Positions 1 to 7,882 of a stretch of 32,896 nucleotides of DNA are shown one piece after another. Origin of the DNA: an uncultured Flavobacteriales bacterium (lineage in GTDB: Bacteria > Bacteroidota > Bacteroidia > Flavobacteriales_D > Crocinitomicaceae); the NCBI GenBank assembly GCA_905480355.1, contig CAJQQA010000201.1:1-32896 (forward strand), given 5' to 3'. How positions within the stretch are numbered: the stretch's first letter is position 1; every line of letters starts with the position of its first letter. The notes under the pieces are model-generated. The model saw only the letters and a program-made list of their open reading frames with translations, ran no database searches and was not told the origin of the DNA. Both the position numbers and the translations under genes were made by a program.

Positions 1-671
1 CAGGTAAAGTAAATGCTGGAATATCAATAGTATAAACATACGTCCAATCAGCTGTGTTACCAGCACAATCAGTATACGTAAATACGTAAGTCATTGTTCC
101 TTCACAAGCAATATCTGCTGGTGTAGTTACTACTGGTACAATTGCATTACCACAAGCATCATTAACAACTCCTGGGGGAATTGGTTCAACTTGTGCATCA
201 ACTAAACAGTTAACTGTACTTGCATCATCTGCAAATGGGATAACAAATGGTGCCAATGTTACTGTATAAGTATACGTCCAATCTACTGTGTTACCAGCAC
301 AATCAGTATAAGTAAATGTCCATACTGCTCCTACTCCTGTACATCCTGTTGGAGATGGTGCTGTAATAACTGGAAGAAGTGTTGTTCCACACATGTCAAC
401 TACTACTCCTGGATCTGCTGGTTGAACTTGTGCATCAATTACACAGTTTACTACACTTACGTCATTTGCATAAGGAATAGTAAAGGCTGGAATGTCAATT
501 GTATAAGTGTACAACCAATCAGCTGTGTTGCCAGCACAATCAGTATAAGTAAACGTGTAAACCATATCACCTTCACATGCAATATCTGCTGGTGTAGTTA
601 CTACTGGTGTAAGTGGATTACCACAAACATCAACAATGCCTGCTGGAGCTGTTGGTACAACTTGAGCATCA
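1..671 (-). repeat. Tandem HYR-like repeats of about 235 bp, alternating A-B-A
   Basis: Three coding repeats lie head to tail. The shared anchor ttg(t/a)gcatca recurs at 191, 428 and 662, giving periods of 237 and 234 bp (79 and 78 aa). Each unit carries NC(L/V)(V/I)DAQV, a central Cys pair and YTDCAGNT. The outer two units share ADIACEG and IDIPAFT, while the middle unit has SPTGCTG and LAPFVIPF instead. Repeat one therefore resembles repeat three more than its neighbour. The third unit is cut by the window edge. Confidence 0.85.
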
Positions 672-3600
672 ACTAAACAGTTTACAGTACTTAGTCCATC
701 AGCTGGAACAACTGGAACTGTTGTTGGCTCAATAATAATAGTCTGTGTAACAAAAATGAAGTTTGCACAATCATCGGTTACTCGGTATCTTCTTAGTATT
801 GTCTCTGGACAGCTTAAACCATCTGAAGTGTCATCTTCCCATGCAACTGTTGGTGTCGCTCCATTGTCATTCTCGTCAGTCACAACTGTTGGATCTTGAC
901 CTAATATATCAGCAAAGCACTCAACATCCATTGGCAAAGGATTAGAAGCTGTTGGTGGTACGTCGACAAAAATTGTAACTGTATCGTTAACAATGCACCC
1001 ATCAAAACTAATTTCCAAAAAGTAATCAGTAGTTACACTAGGGGCAACAACCACTTGGCCATTGTCTTGCCCTGGGTTTGAAAAGGCAATAGTCCCTGAA
1101 CCTGCAGCACTCGACCAAGTATAATTAGCCCCTTCTGTCAAAGTTATTGGATCGGCACCAATTGTTACGTTTGTTCCACCGACACAAACTATTTGATCTG
1201 GTCCAGCATCAATAAGCATAGGAACTATTGTTATAGTTAACGGTTCTTCATCATCACAAAATGGAGCAACGGAAAGTACATCGTATACAAAGAGAGAGAT
1301 ACTAGAAGTGATGACATCTCCAGCATTATATTGAGTACCAGTACCTAATGCTCCAGTAAAATACGCTTCATTATTTGTTAAATTTGAACCAGTAATGCTT
1401 GGTAAAACATAATCACCACAAACAATTATATCATTCGGTGGGTCCAAAACGGGAGACAAATCAACTGTAATGCAAATAGTTGTATCATAAAAACAGCCAA
1501 AATTATCTTCAACTTCAAAAACGTAACAGGCAGATCCGGCAATTATTGGCTCAACTGTGATTGGATTTGTTCCAGATACAATTGTAGGATCTGGCAACCA
1601 TGAAGAGTTAACTATAGTTGGTGTAAACGTCGTTGTAGTTGAAAGCAAAGCAGGATCAAAATTGATGTTCCAGCTAAAGATAAATCCATTATCTGAAGCC
1701 AAATTATCTGTAATAATTACCGTCCAGTCACCATTCATCGTACAACCAACTAACCCAGCCATATTATCTTGAGCCTCATATGTGCCAGCCGCTAAAGTTC
1801 CACCAGAGTTCGCTCCCCAAGTACCGTTTGTGGCTGTGGGTGACCAACAATAATCAAAGCCCGTGCCTTGAGCTGCTGGCTGACCATCATTATCAACCGG
1901 AATACCTAAATAAGTACCTCCTCCGCCATTTCCAGGGTAATTCACTAAATCTATTACTTCCCCACTGGGACATTGTATTGCTATATTTAAATCGCCCATA
2001 TAAGAATGCTCCATGTTTAGGCAAATATCAAAAAGATCGTTGATATTGTCTAGAGTTTGTCCAGGCAGGTAACAATCTAAATTTACACTTGCTTGATATG
2101 AAACTCCTGAGCCGTCAGGCAAGGAAAGTGAAGGAAAATTCGGAACTGTACATATAATTTCATACAATACAGGAGTCACAACACCAGTTATGTCAGATGG
2201 GTCTCCAGCGCAAATTGGATCAGGATTAGCGATTGAACCAGCAAAGTTAGGAGTTGTTGAGACATATACCAATTGATCAATATCATTTGCATTAGAACAT
2301 CCTTCTATGTCAGATATTTCTAATTGAATTAAAAAACCACCCTCTACCGGATAATTATAAGAAAAATTTTGGCCCGTTTGTGTTCCTCCATCTCCTGTAA
2401 ACCAGTCAAAAGTTGAAGTCCCATCAGACTGCGTATAACTAAAACCATTATCAGGATATACACCAACACCATTCAATTGTAAATCATCTCCTTGGCAAAG
2501 TCTAATGACTCCATCAGGGTCAGGTGCTGGCGAGAAATTTGCTGTCGCTATAACAGTTTGACACAAGGTAGTGCAAGAAATATCGGCAACCCATCCATCA
2601 TTAGTTATAGAGCCTGAAGATTGAAACCAAAAAGTAACACAGCCAGAAGGATTATTAGCCTGAACAATTCCAGTTAGAGGAGAATCATTCGAATAACAAC
2701 CAAATGTTGGTGCTAAAATATCTAATCCATCATATACACAAAGTACATCACCAGCTACAGTACCTTCAACATCAAATGAAGTAAAATCAAGAACTACAGC
2801 TTGGCCCGGAATTGAAGGACAAATTGTAATTAATTCATCTTCATTATTTCCATAAAAACCTGAAGGGCCTCCTGAATCATAAAAAACATCACCACAAACA
2901 TTAACCGTTCCCCCCTCACTAATATATACACCTACACATGGCGCACATGGCCCACCACAATCAATGTCAATTTCTCCTTGATTCTGAATGCCATCTGAAC
3001 ATGTGGGAGGCGGTGGGACGATACAACTAATAACAGCTTCCCAACCAATATCACTAACACTAATGTCAGACTCAAATACAAATGTCAAACATCCTGAAGA
3101 TGAAGTAACAGTACCTGGCGATAGCGTACCCGTAAATGGGCTACCCGGAATCTGAGCTGATCCGGTATTCGGTCCATCATAAATAAATAAATCATCAAAG
3201 ATATTCTCAATATCAAACATTAAAAAATCAACAACAACTACTTCTCCAGGTGTAGAAGAACATATTGTCATTTCATTCAATTCTCCATTTGAATAATTTG
3301 CCCCATTACCCCCTGAGTCATAGAAAGTACCTGAGCAAGTATTTATTGTACCGCCCGATGAAATCAAAATATCACAAGCAGCACATGGCCCTCCACAATC
3401 AATTCCAGTCTCACCTTGATTCTGAATTCCATCTGAACATGTAGGAGGTGGTGGAGAAATACAACTAATAGCAGCTTCCCAACCAGGAAAATTAGCCGAT
3501 GCATCAGAGTTAAACTCGAAAGTCAAACAACCTGAAGATGAAGTAACTATTCCTGGAGAAGTTGTGCCTGAAAAAGGGCTTCCGGGAATCTGAGTTGACA

Positions 3601-3889
3601 AAGTGTTTGGGCCATCATAAATAGATAAATCATCAAAGAAAATCTCAAGCTCAAACATTGTAAAATCAATGACAATTTGATCTCCTGCCACATCCGAGCA
3701 AAAAGTCATTGTAAATGATTCACCAGAAGAATAGTCTCCAATAGTACCTCCAGAATCATAAAAATTTCCTGAACATGTATTTACAGTTCCTCCATTATCA
3801 ATTGTGTAATCTTGAGAATATGAAATTGACCAACTCAATAAAATAATTAATCCAATAAACCCGATTCTATTTTTTTTTGCAAAATTCAT
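1..3889 (-). CDS. Giant modular exported surface protein (CUB x3, P-domain-like, Ig/PKD-like, HYR-like repeats), partial
   Basis: I read one open frame from the ATG at 3889 down to the window edge: about 1296 codons and no stop, so the C-terminus lies outside. Residues 1-26 form a signal peptide (basic start, hydrophobic core, Ser-Gln end). Three CUB-like units follow (about 27-145, 172-290 and 320-440). The first two are each followed by a Cys-rich linker with the motif CSDGIQNQGE and then DCGGPC. Residues 445-560 look Ig/PKD-like. Residues 565-743 resemble a proprotein-convertase P-domain, with MEHSYMGDL and a final GFIFSWNINF strand. Ig/PKD-like modules run to about 980, then HYR-like repeats with the core YTDCAGNT. 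No catalytic domain is visible, so an adhesin or matrix protein is likely. A T9SS sorting domain is expected past the edge (inference). It starts 3 nt after the upstream small gene, so the two are probably co-transcribed. Confidence 0.85.
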   Translation of the reverse strand, partial: MNFAKKNRIGFIGLIILLSWSISYSQDYTIDNGGTVNTCSGNFYDSGGTIGDYSSGESFTMTFCSDVAGDQIVIDFTMFELEIFFDDLSIYDGPNTLSTQIPGSPFSGTTSPGIVTSSSGCLTFEFNSDASANFPGWEAAISCISPPPPTCSDGIQNQGETGIDCGGPCAACDILISSGGTINTCSGTFYDSGGNGANYSNGELNEMTICSSTPGEVVVVDFLMFDIENIFDDLFIYDGPNTGSAQIPGSPFTGTLSPGTVTSSSGCLTFVFESDISVSDIGWEAVISCIVPPPPTCSDGIQNQGEIDIDCGGPCAPCVGVYISEGGTVNVCGDVFYDSGGPSGFYGNNEDELITICPSIPGQAVVLDFTSFDVEGTVAGDVLCVYDGLDILAPTFGCYSNDSPLTGIVQANNPSGCVTFWFQSSGSITNDGWVADISCTTLCQTVIATANFSPAPDPDGVIRLCQGDDLQLNGVGVYPDNGFSYTQSDGTSTFDWFTGDGGTQTGQNFSYNYPVEGGFLIQLEISDIEGCSNANDIDQLVYVSTTPNFAGSIANPDPICAGDPSDITGVVTPVLYEIICTVPNFPSLSLPDGSGVSYQASVNLDCYLPGQTLDNINDLFDICLNMEHSYMGDLNIAIQCPSGEVIDLVNYPGNGGGGTYLGIPVDNDGQPAAQGTGFDYCWSPTATNGTWGANSGGTLAAGTYEAQDNMAGLVGCTMNGDWTVIITDNLASDNGFIFSWNINFDPALLSTTTTFTPTIVNSSWLPDPTIVSGTNPITVEPIIAGSACYVFEVEDNFGCFYDTTICITVDLSPVLDPPNDIIVCGDYVLPSITGSNLTNNEAYFTGALGTGTQYNAGDVITSSISLFVYDVLSVAPFCDDEEPLTITIVPMLIDAGPDQIVCVGGTNVTIGADPITLTEGANYTWSSAAGSGTIAFSNPGQDNGQVVVAPSVTTDYFLEISFDGCIVNDTVTIFVDVPPTASNPLPMDVECFADILGQDPTVVTDENDNGATPTVAWEDDTSDGLSCPETILRRYRVTDDCANFIFVTQTIIIEPTTVPVVPADGLSTVNCLVDAQVVPTAPAGIVDVCGNPLTPVVTTPADIACEGDMVYTFTYTDCAGNTADWLYTYTIDIPAFTIPYANDVSVVNCVIDAQVQPADPGVVVDMCGTTLLPVITAPSPTGCTGVGAVWTFTYTDCAGNTVDWTYTYTVTLAPFVIPFADDASTVNCLVDAQVEPIPPGVVNDACGNAIVPVVTTPADIACEGTMTYVFTYTDCAGNTADWTYVYTIDIPAFTLP
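2935..3811 (-). repeat. Duplicated CUB plus Cys-linker unit, 438-bp period
   Basis: Two adjacent 438-bp (146-aa) coding units are clearly related at DNA level. The segment reading gtcaaaca(a/t)cctgaagatg begins at 3522 and again at 3084, and the linker segment tgattctgaat(t/g)cc also recurs. A third CUB-like unit (about 2934-2560) is more diverged and has no Cys linker after it. Confidence 0.75.
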
Positions 3890-3892
3890 CTT

Positions 3893-4381
3893 TTATCTTT
3901 TTGAATTAATTATTTTACTAATATATTCAACAGGATAAATCATTATAACTTTCCCCGAATCTCCTATAATATAATAGGTAGCTTTAGTTCTTTCAAATTG
4001 AAACTTATACTTTAAAAAATTGAAATCTTCTGACTCTAGATCTAACAAAAACTCCTCCGGTGAAACAGCTTCAAGTTTTTGGGTGACTGTATTGAATTTT
4101 GGAATTTTTATTACCACTTGAAAATCAGACATTTTCTCATCAACATAATCCAAAATATGGTATCCTTCCTCACATCTAACATTTAGGTACTGAAGACAGC
4201 TTGGGTTAGACAATAAAACATTTTCATATTTTTCATCGCCTAAATACTCCAGCAACTGATCATTCTTCGAATAATTTTGTGAATATAGACTAGAGGTTAT
4301 AAATAATAAACTAATGAATAAAATGAAAAATGTTATAAACGTGGATTTTATGAGTTTTAAATCTCTGTAGTTAATCATCAT
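3893..4381 (-). CDS. Small exported protein of unknown function
   Basis: This is a 162-aa protein. A hydrophobic segment at about residues 10-33 ends in Tyr-Ser-Gln, consistent with a Sec signal peptide, or an anchor if uncleaved. The rest is soluble, acidic and contains two Cys (in NPSCLQYLNVRCEEGY) that could form a disulfide in the periplasm. Two ATG codons lie back to back (4381 and 4378), so the start is uncertain by one residue. The stop is 3 nt before the start of the giant surface protein, which suggests a two-gene operon and perhaps a helper role in its export or assembly (inference from position only). I recognise no family. Confidence 0.7.
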   Translation of the reverse strand: MMINYRDLKLIKSTFITFFILFISLLFITSSLYSQNYSKNDQLLEYLGDEKYENVLLSNPSCLQYLNVRCEEGYHILDYVDEKMSDFQVVIKIPKFNTVTQKLEAVSPEEFLLDLESEDFNFLKYKFQFERTKATYYIIGDSGKVIMIYPVEYISKIINSKR

Positions 4382-4569
4382 AATAAATCACTTTTTAAGG
4401 TAGTCAAATAATAGTTAAAACAACCTTTGAAAGATAACTCAAAACAATTTATAAAATAAGGTCTTATGAATATTTAGGGGGTTTCAATTAACAATAATGG
4501 TGTGAGACTAAACATCGCAAACCAATATTATTTTTTTTTTAGACAGAAAAAAATGTGAAGTAACTCTGT

Positions 4570-5196
4570 TTATAATTCTTCTAAGGACTTCAGTATCGCA
4601 TTTGCTTCGCTCTCATAACTGTCTTTTAATGATTCAAGTGTCCATGCCATGACAGAATACAAGCGTTCACTACCTACAATGTATCCGATCCAGTAGCTAA
4701 TGTCAAAGTCTATTCCTTCTATTCGAGCATCAAAAGCATAAAGATGAGCATCTAGACCATTCACTTTTGTTTTTACAACATTTGATTGACTTATAATCGT
4801 CACCCCTTCGCTAAATGAGGATAGTTGAATTTCTGCAAAATTGCCAATCAAAGACATATCGTCATCGTATAAATCTGCTTCATTCATTGCATCTTCAAAT
4901 AAATCTCTATCCTCGTCAATTACAATAATATATTTCTCGCTATAAACATTATTATATTGTAAAGAAGCATCATCATTTAAACTCGTTGTCATTGTTAAAT
5001 CGCTTGGAATCTGAATGGCGTAAGTATCATTAACTTCCTTTCGAACCACACTTGTTTTGGCAAGTTCTTCGACTGTAGTATCATCTGAAGGCTCAAAAAA
5101 GCTACCATTAAACTCTTCAGCTGAAGAACCTGAATCGCATCCCATGAAGAATAAGGAAATCGCAATAAATGTAACTATTAGTGTTTTGTTAATCAT
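4570..5196 (-). CDS. Predicted lipoprotein, possibly PsbP/DUF1795-like fold
   Basis: The product is 208 aa with a type II signal: hydrophobic residues 5-17, then lipobox FMGC with the lipidated Cys at residue 20. The mature protein begins Asp-Ser-Gly and then has acidic residues. Whether this acts as a surface-export signal cannot be decided by eye. The mature part alternates short strands (IQIPSDL, LQYNN, YIIVI) and ends in a helix with ILKSLEEL. That pattern recalls small PsbP/DcrB/DUF1795-type lipoproteins, but this is a guess from layout. It lies 61 bp downstream of paaD on the same strand, so read-through is possible, though nothing links it to phenylacetate metabolism. Its upstream gap is AT-rich without a clear promoter. 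Confidence 0.75.
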   Translation of the reverse strand: MINKTLIVTFIAISLFFMGCDSGSSAEEFNGSFFEPSDDTTVEELAKTSVVRKEVNDTYAIQIPSDLTMTTSLNDDASLQYNNVYSEKYIIVIDEDRDLFEDAMNEADLYDDDMSLIGNFAEIQLSSFSEGVTIISQSNVVKTKVNGLDAHLYAFDARIEGIDFDISYWIGYIVGSERLYSVMAWTLESLKDSYESEANAILKSLEEL

Positions 5197-5257
5197 CTTA
5201 GTTAATTTTTATATCGTTTTTCATCAATATACAAACTTTCAGTTTAACAACTATAAT

Positions 5258-5743
5258 TCACCTCAAGCATTTAAAGTAATCATAAGGCTCTTGACAGCTA
5301 TCACATTGATAAAGTGCTTTACAAGCTGTGCTTCCAAACTGACTTACCAAATGTGTTTCATCAGAGTCACATTTTGGACAAGGAACAACAAATGACTTTG
5401 CAAATAAAATGCTTTTATCAGGTTCATTCACTGGTGGTGCGATTCCGAACTCTTTCAGCTTCACTCTTCCCTTATCAGTAATCCAATCAGTAGTCCAAGC
5501 AGGGGAATATTTCATTTGAACTTTTACATTTGTCAAATTATGCTTTTCTAGCTCTGACTTAATATCGGCAATAAAAACATCTGTAGCTGGACATCCACTA
5601 TACGTAGAGGTGATTTCAATAAGTATTTCTTCATCGTTAACCTTGACGCTTCGAACAACTCCAAGGTCAAGAATTGAGAGCACCGGTATTTCTGGATCAG
5701 GAACCTTTTCCAACCATTTCCATATATTTTTCTCTAGTGACAA
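5258..5743 (-). CDS. paaD: Phenylacetyl-CoA epoxidase maturation subunit PaaD
   Basis: PaaD (161 aa) belongs to the MIP18/DUF59 group and is thought to help mature the iron centre of the phenylacetyl-CoA epoxidase. The N-terminal half has the family signature DPEIPVLSI and the SGCPAT loop with Cys51. The C-terminal half is a zinc-ribbon-like module with Cys122, Cys125, Cys141, Cys147, Cys150 and Cys159, including FGSTACKALYQC, characteristic of PaaD. The start is TTG: a TAG stop lies two codons upstream in frame and no ATG is nearby. It follows paaC by 13 nt, across an A-rich tract, and is the last gene of the paaABCD arm. Confidence 0.93.
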   Translation of the reverse strand: MSLEKNIWKWLEKVPDPEIPVLSILDLGVVRSVKVNDEEILIEITSTYSGCPATDVFIADIKSELEKHNLTNVKVQMKYSPAWTTDWITDKGRVKLKEFGIAPPVNEPDKSILFAKSFVVPCPKCDSDETHLVSQFGSTACKALYQCDSCQEPYDYFKCLR

Positions 5744-5756
5744 TCGCTATTTTTTT

Positions 5757-6509
5757 TTACCATTGAGAATTAGGGTACGCTCGTTGGATATATTGCATTT
5801 CACATAAAAGATGCCCCAAATACTCTGAGTGCATTGCATTTCTGCTTCCTTTTTGCATGTATTTACTTTCTGGTAAATCTAACTTTCCTCGCTTTAAGAC
5901 ACTTTCGATTGTAGCATTCCAAAGCGGTTTTATTTCTTCTAAATCAATAGCTATACCTTCGCTTGTTAGTAAATGATCTCCATCATTCATATCGAACATG
6001 TCTCCAGTATATGACCATAGTTCGTTTAATGACGTTTGAACCTTTAGCTTGCTTTCTTCTGTACCATCACCTAAACGAATTACCCATTCGCTTGAATGTC
6101 TTAAGTGATATACCACTTCTTTAAGTGATTTCTCTGCAAAAGCAGCAATTACACTATCCTTACTTTCTTTCAGTTTTGAATAATGATGAAAATTAAATGC
6201 ATCTACAAAAAAGCTCCGAACAATTGTATCTCCAAAGTGTCCATTTGGTCGTTCTGCTAATAAAATGTTATAAAATTCTCTTTCATTTCTTCTAAACGCA
6301 ACAGTATCCTCAGTTTCGTCACCGCCTTTTAGTTCAGCAATGTAGGAGTACAACATTCTTGATTGACCGAAAAAATCCAAAGAAATATTTGTTAGTGCGA
6401 TGTCCTCTTCCAGCATGGGCCCTTTACTGCACCACTCAGCTAAACGCTGTCCAAGAATCAAGCTTGAATCTCCCAAACGGAGACAATAATTAATTAACTC
6501 GTTTTTCAT
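5757..6509 (-). CDS. paaC: Phenylacetyl-CoA epoxidase structural subunit PaaC
   Basis: PaaC (250 aa; E. coli 248) is the ferritin-like partner that pairs with PaaA as a structural, metal-free subunit of the ring epoxidase. Family segments visible are LRLGDSSLILGQRLAEWC near the N-terminus, DFFGQSRMLY, and EVVYHLRHSSEWVIRLGDGT. The frame is open upstream to 6629, but the start at 6509 (MKNELINY) fits the family length and lies one base after the paaB stop (TAA-A-ATG), typical of translational coupling. The stop sits at the edge of a 9-base A tract on the coding strand. Confidence 0.93.
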   Translation of the reverse strand: MKNELINYCLRLGDSSLILGQRLAEWCSKGPMLEEDIALTNISLDFFGQSRMLYSYIAELKGGDETEDTVAFRRNEREFYNILLAERPNGHFGDTIVRSFFVDAFNFHHYSKLKESKDSVIAAFAEKSLKEVVYHLRHSSEWVIRLGDGTEESKLKVQTSLNELWSYTGDMFDMNDGDHLLTSEGIAIDLEEIKPLWNATIESVLKRGKLDLPESKYMQKGSRNAMHSEYLGHLLCEMQYIQRAYPNSQW

Positions 6510-6510
6510 T

Positions 6511-6795
6511 TTAAATATTTTTTGACCCTTCCGGCATAATGTAATGTACTGCTTGTCTATAAATCTTATCATTAGAAGGTTCAAAAAAGCTGCCATCTTC
6601 TTCTGGAATCGAAGAGGTAATATCAGCAAATTTTACAACCCAAATGCATGTACCTTCTTGACGTCTTGTATACATATCACGTGCATTTTGAAGTGCCATT
6701 TCCTTTCCCATAGCATGTATATTTCCAACATGTTTATGAGCTAAGCCTGGTTTACTCTGAATAAATACTTCCCAAATATCTCCTTGATTATCCAT
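6511..6795 (-). CDS. paaB: Phenylacetyl-CoA epoxidase subunit PaaB
   Basis: PaaB (94 aa; E. coli 95) is a small non-catalytic subunit that bridges PaaAC heterodimers in the epoxidase. The sequence has the family core: WEVFIQSKPGLAHKHVGNIHA near the start, NARDMYTRRQEG in the middle and WVVK after it, ending with an acidic FFEPSNDK segment. The ATG at 6795 lies 21 nt after the paaA stop, and the stop is separated from the paaC start by a single base. Gene order paaA-B-C-D matches the canonical operon. Confidence 0.94.
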   Translation of the reverse strand: MDNQGDIWEVFIQSKPGLAHKHVGNIHAMGKEMALQNARDMYTRRQEGTCIWVVKFADITSSIPEEDGSFFEPSNDKIYRQAVHYIMPEGSKNI

Positions 6796-6816
6796 TGTGG
6801 TTTTATCTTTCTTTTA

Positions 6817-7731
6817 TTAATTGTTTTTTTCTGCGTATGCATTAGCTGCTTCTCTCACCCATCTTCCCTCTTCATGTGCTTTAATGTGATGATTAATTCT
6901 ATCATCATTACATGGACCATCACCATTCACAACACTCCAAAACTCATCCCAATCCATTGCGCCAAAGTCATAGTGCTTAGTCTCCTCATTCCATTTCAAA
7001 TCTTTATCTGGAATTGTCAAACCAATTAATTCTGCTTGAGCTACTGTTTTATCAATAAACTTTTGCCTTAGATCATCATTTGACTCAATTTTAATTCCCC
7101 ATTTCATAGCATCACCGCTTCTAGCTGAGTCTTGGTCATGTGGGCCAAACATCATTATCGAAGGCCACCAAAAACGATTCATTGCATCTTGTGCCATTTC
7201 TTTTTGCTCTGGAGAACCGAGTGCCATTTTTGAAATAATCTCATAGCCTTGGCGTTGATGAAAACTTTCTTCTTTACATATTTTAACCATAGCGCGAGCA
7301 TACGGACCGTAAGAAGTTTTTTGCAATGAAACTTGATTCACAATGGCTGCACCATCAACAAGCCATCCAACTGCCCCCATATCTGCCCAATTAAGCGTTG
7401 GATAATTAAAAATACTTGAATACTTTGCTTTTCGAGATTGTAATTCTTCAATGTAAACTGCACGACTTTTACCTAAAGTTTCAGCCGCAGAATATAAATA
7501 TTGTCCATGACCTGCTTCATCTTGTACTTTAGCAAGCAAGATAACTTTAGCTCTCAAACTAGGAGCTCGAGTGATCCAATTCCCTTCTGGCTGCATCCCT
7601 ATGACCTCAGAATGTGCATGCTGCGACATTTGACGTTGTAAATGCTTTCTATAACCATCAGGCATCCAGTCTTTTGGTTCAATTTTTATATTGTTATTTA
7701 TTTTCTCTAAAAATTTATCTAAGTCTGTCAT
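6817..7731 (-). CDS. paaA: Phenylacetyl-CoA epoxidase catalytic subunit PaaA
   Basis: PaaA (304 aa; E. coli 309) is the di-iron oxygenase that converts phenylacetyl-CoA to the 1,2-epoxide with O2 and electrons from PaaE. The expected iron ligands are all present: Glu42 (HAHSEV), Glu72 and His75 (QDEAGHGQ), Asp126 (LVDGAA), and Glu155 with His158 ([10 protein letters not shown]). The enzyme should therefore be active. It is the first gene of the minus arm; its ATG faces the paaE-like gene across a 151-bp divergent promoter region. The genes for the other steps (CoA ligase, isomerase, ring hydrolase, beta-oxidation) are not in this window. Confidence 0.96.
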   Translation of the reverse strand: MTDLDKFLEKINNNIKIEPKDWMPDGYRKHLQRQMSQHAHSEVIGMQPEGNWITRAPSLRAKVILLAKVQDEAGHGQYLYSAAETLGKSRAVYIEELQSRKAKYSSIFNYPTLNWADMGAVGWLVDGAAIVNQVSLQKTSYGPYARAMVKICKEESFHQRQGYEIISKMALGSPEQKEMAQDAMNRFWWPSIMMFGPHDQDSARSGDAMKWGIKIESNDDLRQKFIDKTVAQAELIGLTIPDKDLKWNEETKHYDFGAMDWDEFWSVVNGDGPCNDDRINHHIKAHEEGRWVREAANAYAEKNN

Positions 7732-7882
7732 TGTTAACGATTTTTTGTATTGATTGCAAGTTACGAATAATCTTTAAAAAAAAAGATGACAAAAGTCATT
7801 TGTAACTATTTCCTTAGATTTTTATCTAAGTCTATAAAAGTTCTATTTTTGTCTAAATAAGAATAACAAATAAAAAATATAG
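7732..7882. promoter_or_regulatory. Divergent paaA / paaE promoter region with two inverted repeats
   Basis: This 151-bp gap separates two divergent transcription units of one pathway, so both promoters should lie here. Two perfect palindromic sites are visible: ATGAC-aaaa-GTCAT (7786-7799) and CTTAGAT-tttt-ATCTAAG (7813-7830). Both have a 4-base A or T spacer, and their centres are 29 bp apart. Such sites suit a TetR/GntR-type dimer, as in known phenylacetate regulation, but no regulator gene is adjacent. Reading toward paaA, a TTTTG lies within the first palindrome with a loose TATTCG about 20 bp on. Role inferred. Confidence 0.5.
7844..7851 (+). promoter_or_regulatory. Candidate -7 element for the paaE arm
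   Basis: TATTTTTG matches the Bacteroidota -7 consensus TAnnTTTG exactly. It lies 32 bp before the ATG at 7883, leaving a leader of about 25 nt. No TTTG is present at the usual -33 distance; instead the perfect palindrome 7813-7830 covers that area, which would suit activator or repressor binding. Such an 8-mer also arises by chance in AT-rich DNA, so confidence is moderate. Confidence 0.4.

Noticed and set aside
1-700. Regularly spaced repeats resembling a CRISPR or satellite array
   Set aside because: The period is about 235 bp and in frame with a long open minus-strand protein; differences are mostly synonymous or domain-type changes. These are coding repeats.
422-2043. Several short plus-strand open frames
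   Set aside because: They run opposite to the continuous minus-strand surface-protein frame, have repeat-derived composition rich in Cys, Trp or His, and show no family features.
4530-4560. Poly-T run with ACAGA/TCTGT arms after the lipoprotein gene
   Set aside because: The stem is 5 bp with a long loop and the run is A-rich, not T-rich, on the transcribed minus-strand product.
5750-5758. Nine-base A tract as a programmed slippage site in paaC/paaD
   Set aside because: Most of the tract is after the paaC stop codon and paaD begins downstream with its own start, so slippage would have no coding effect.
6510-6629. N-terminal extension of PaaC by 40 residues
   Set aside because: It overlaps paaB in another frame and does not resemble PaaC; the start at 6509 gives the normal length and follows paaB by one base.
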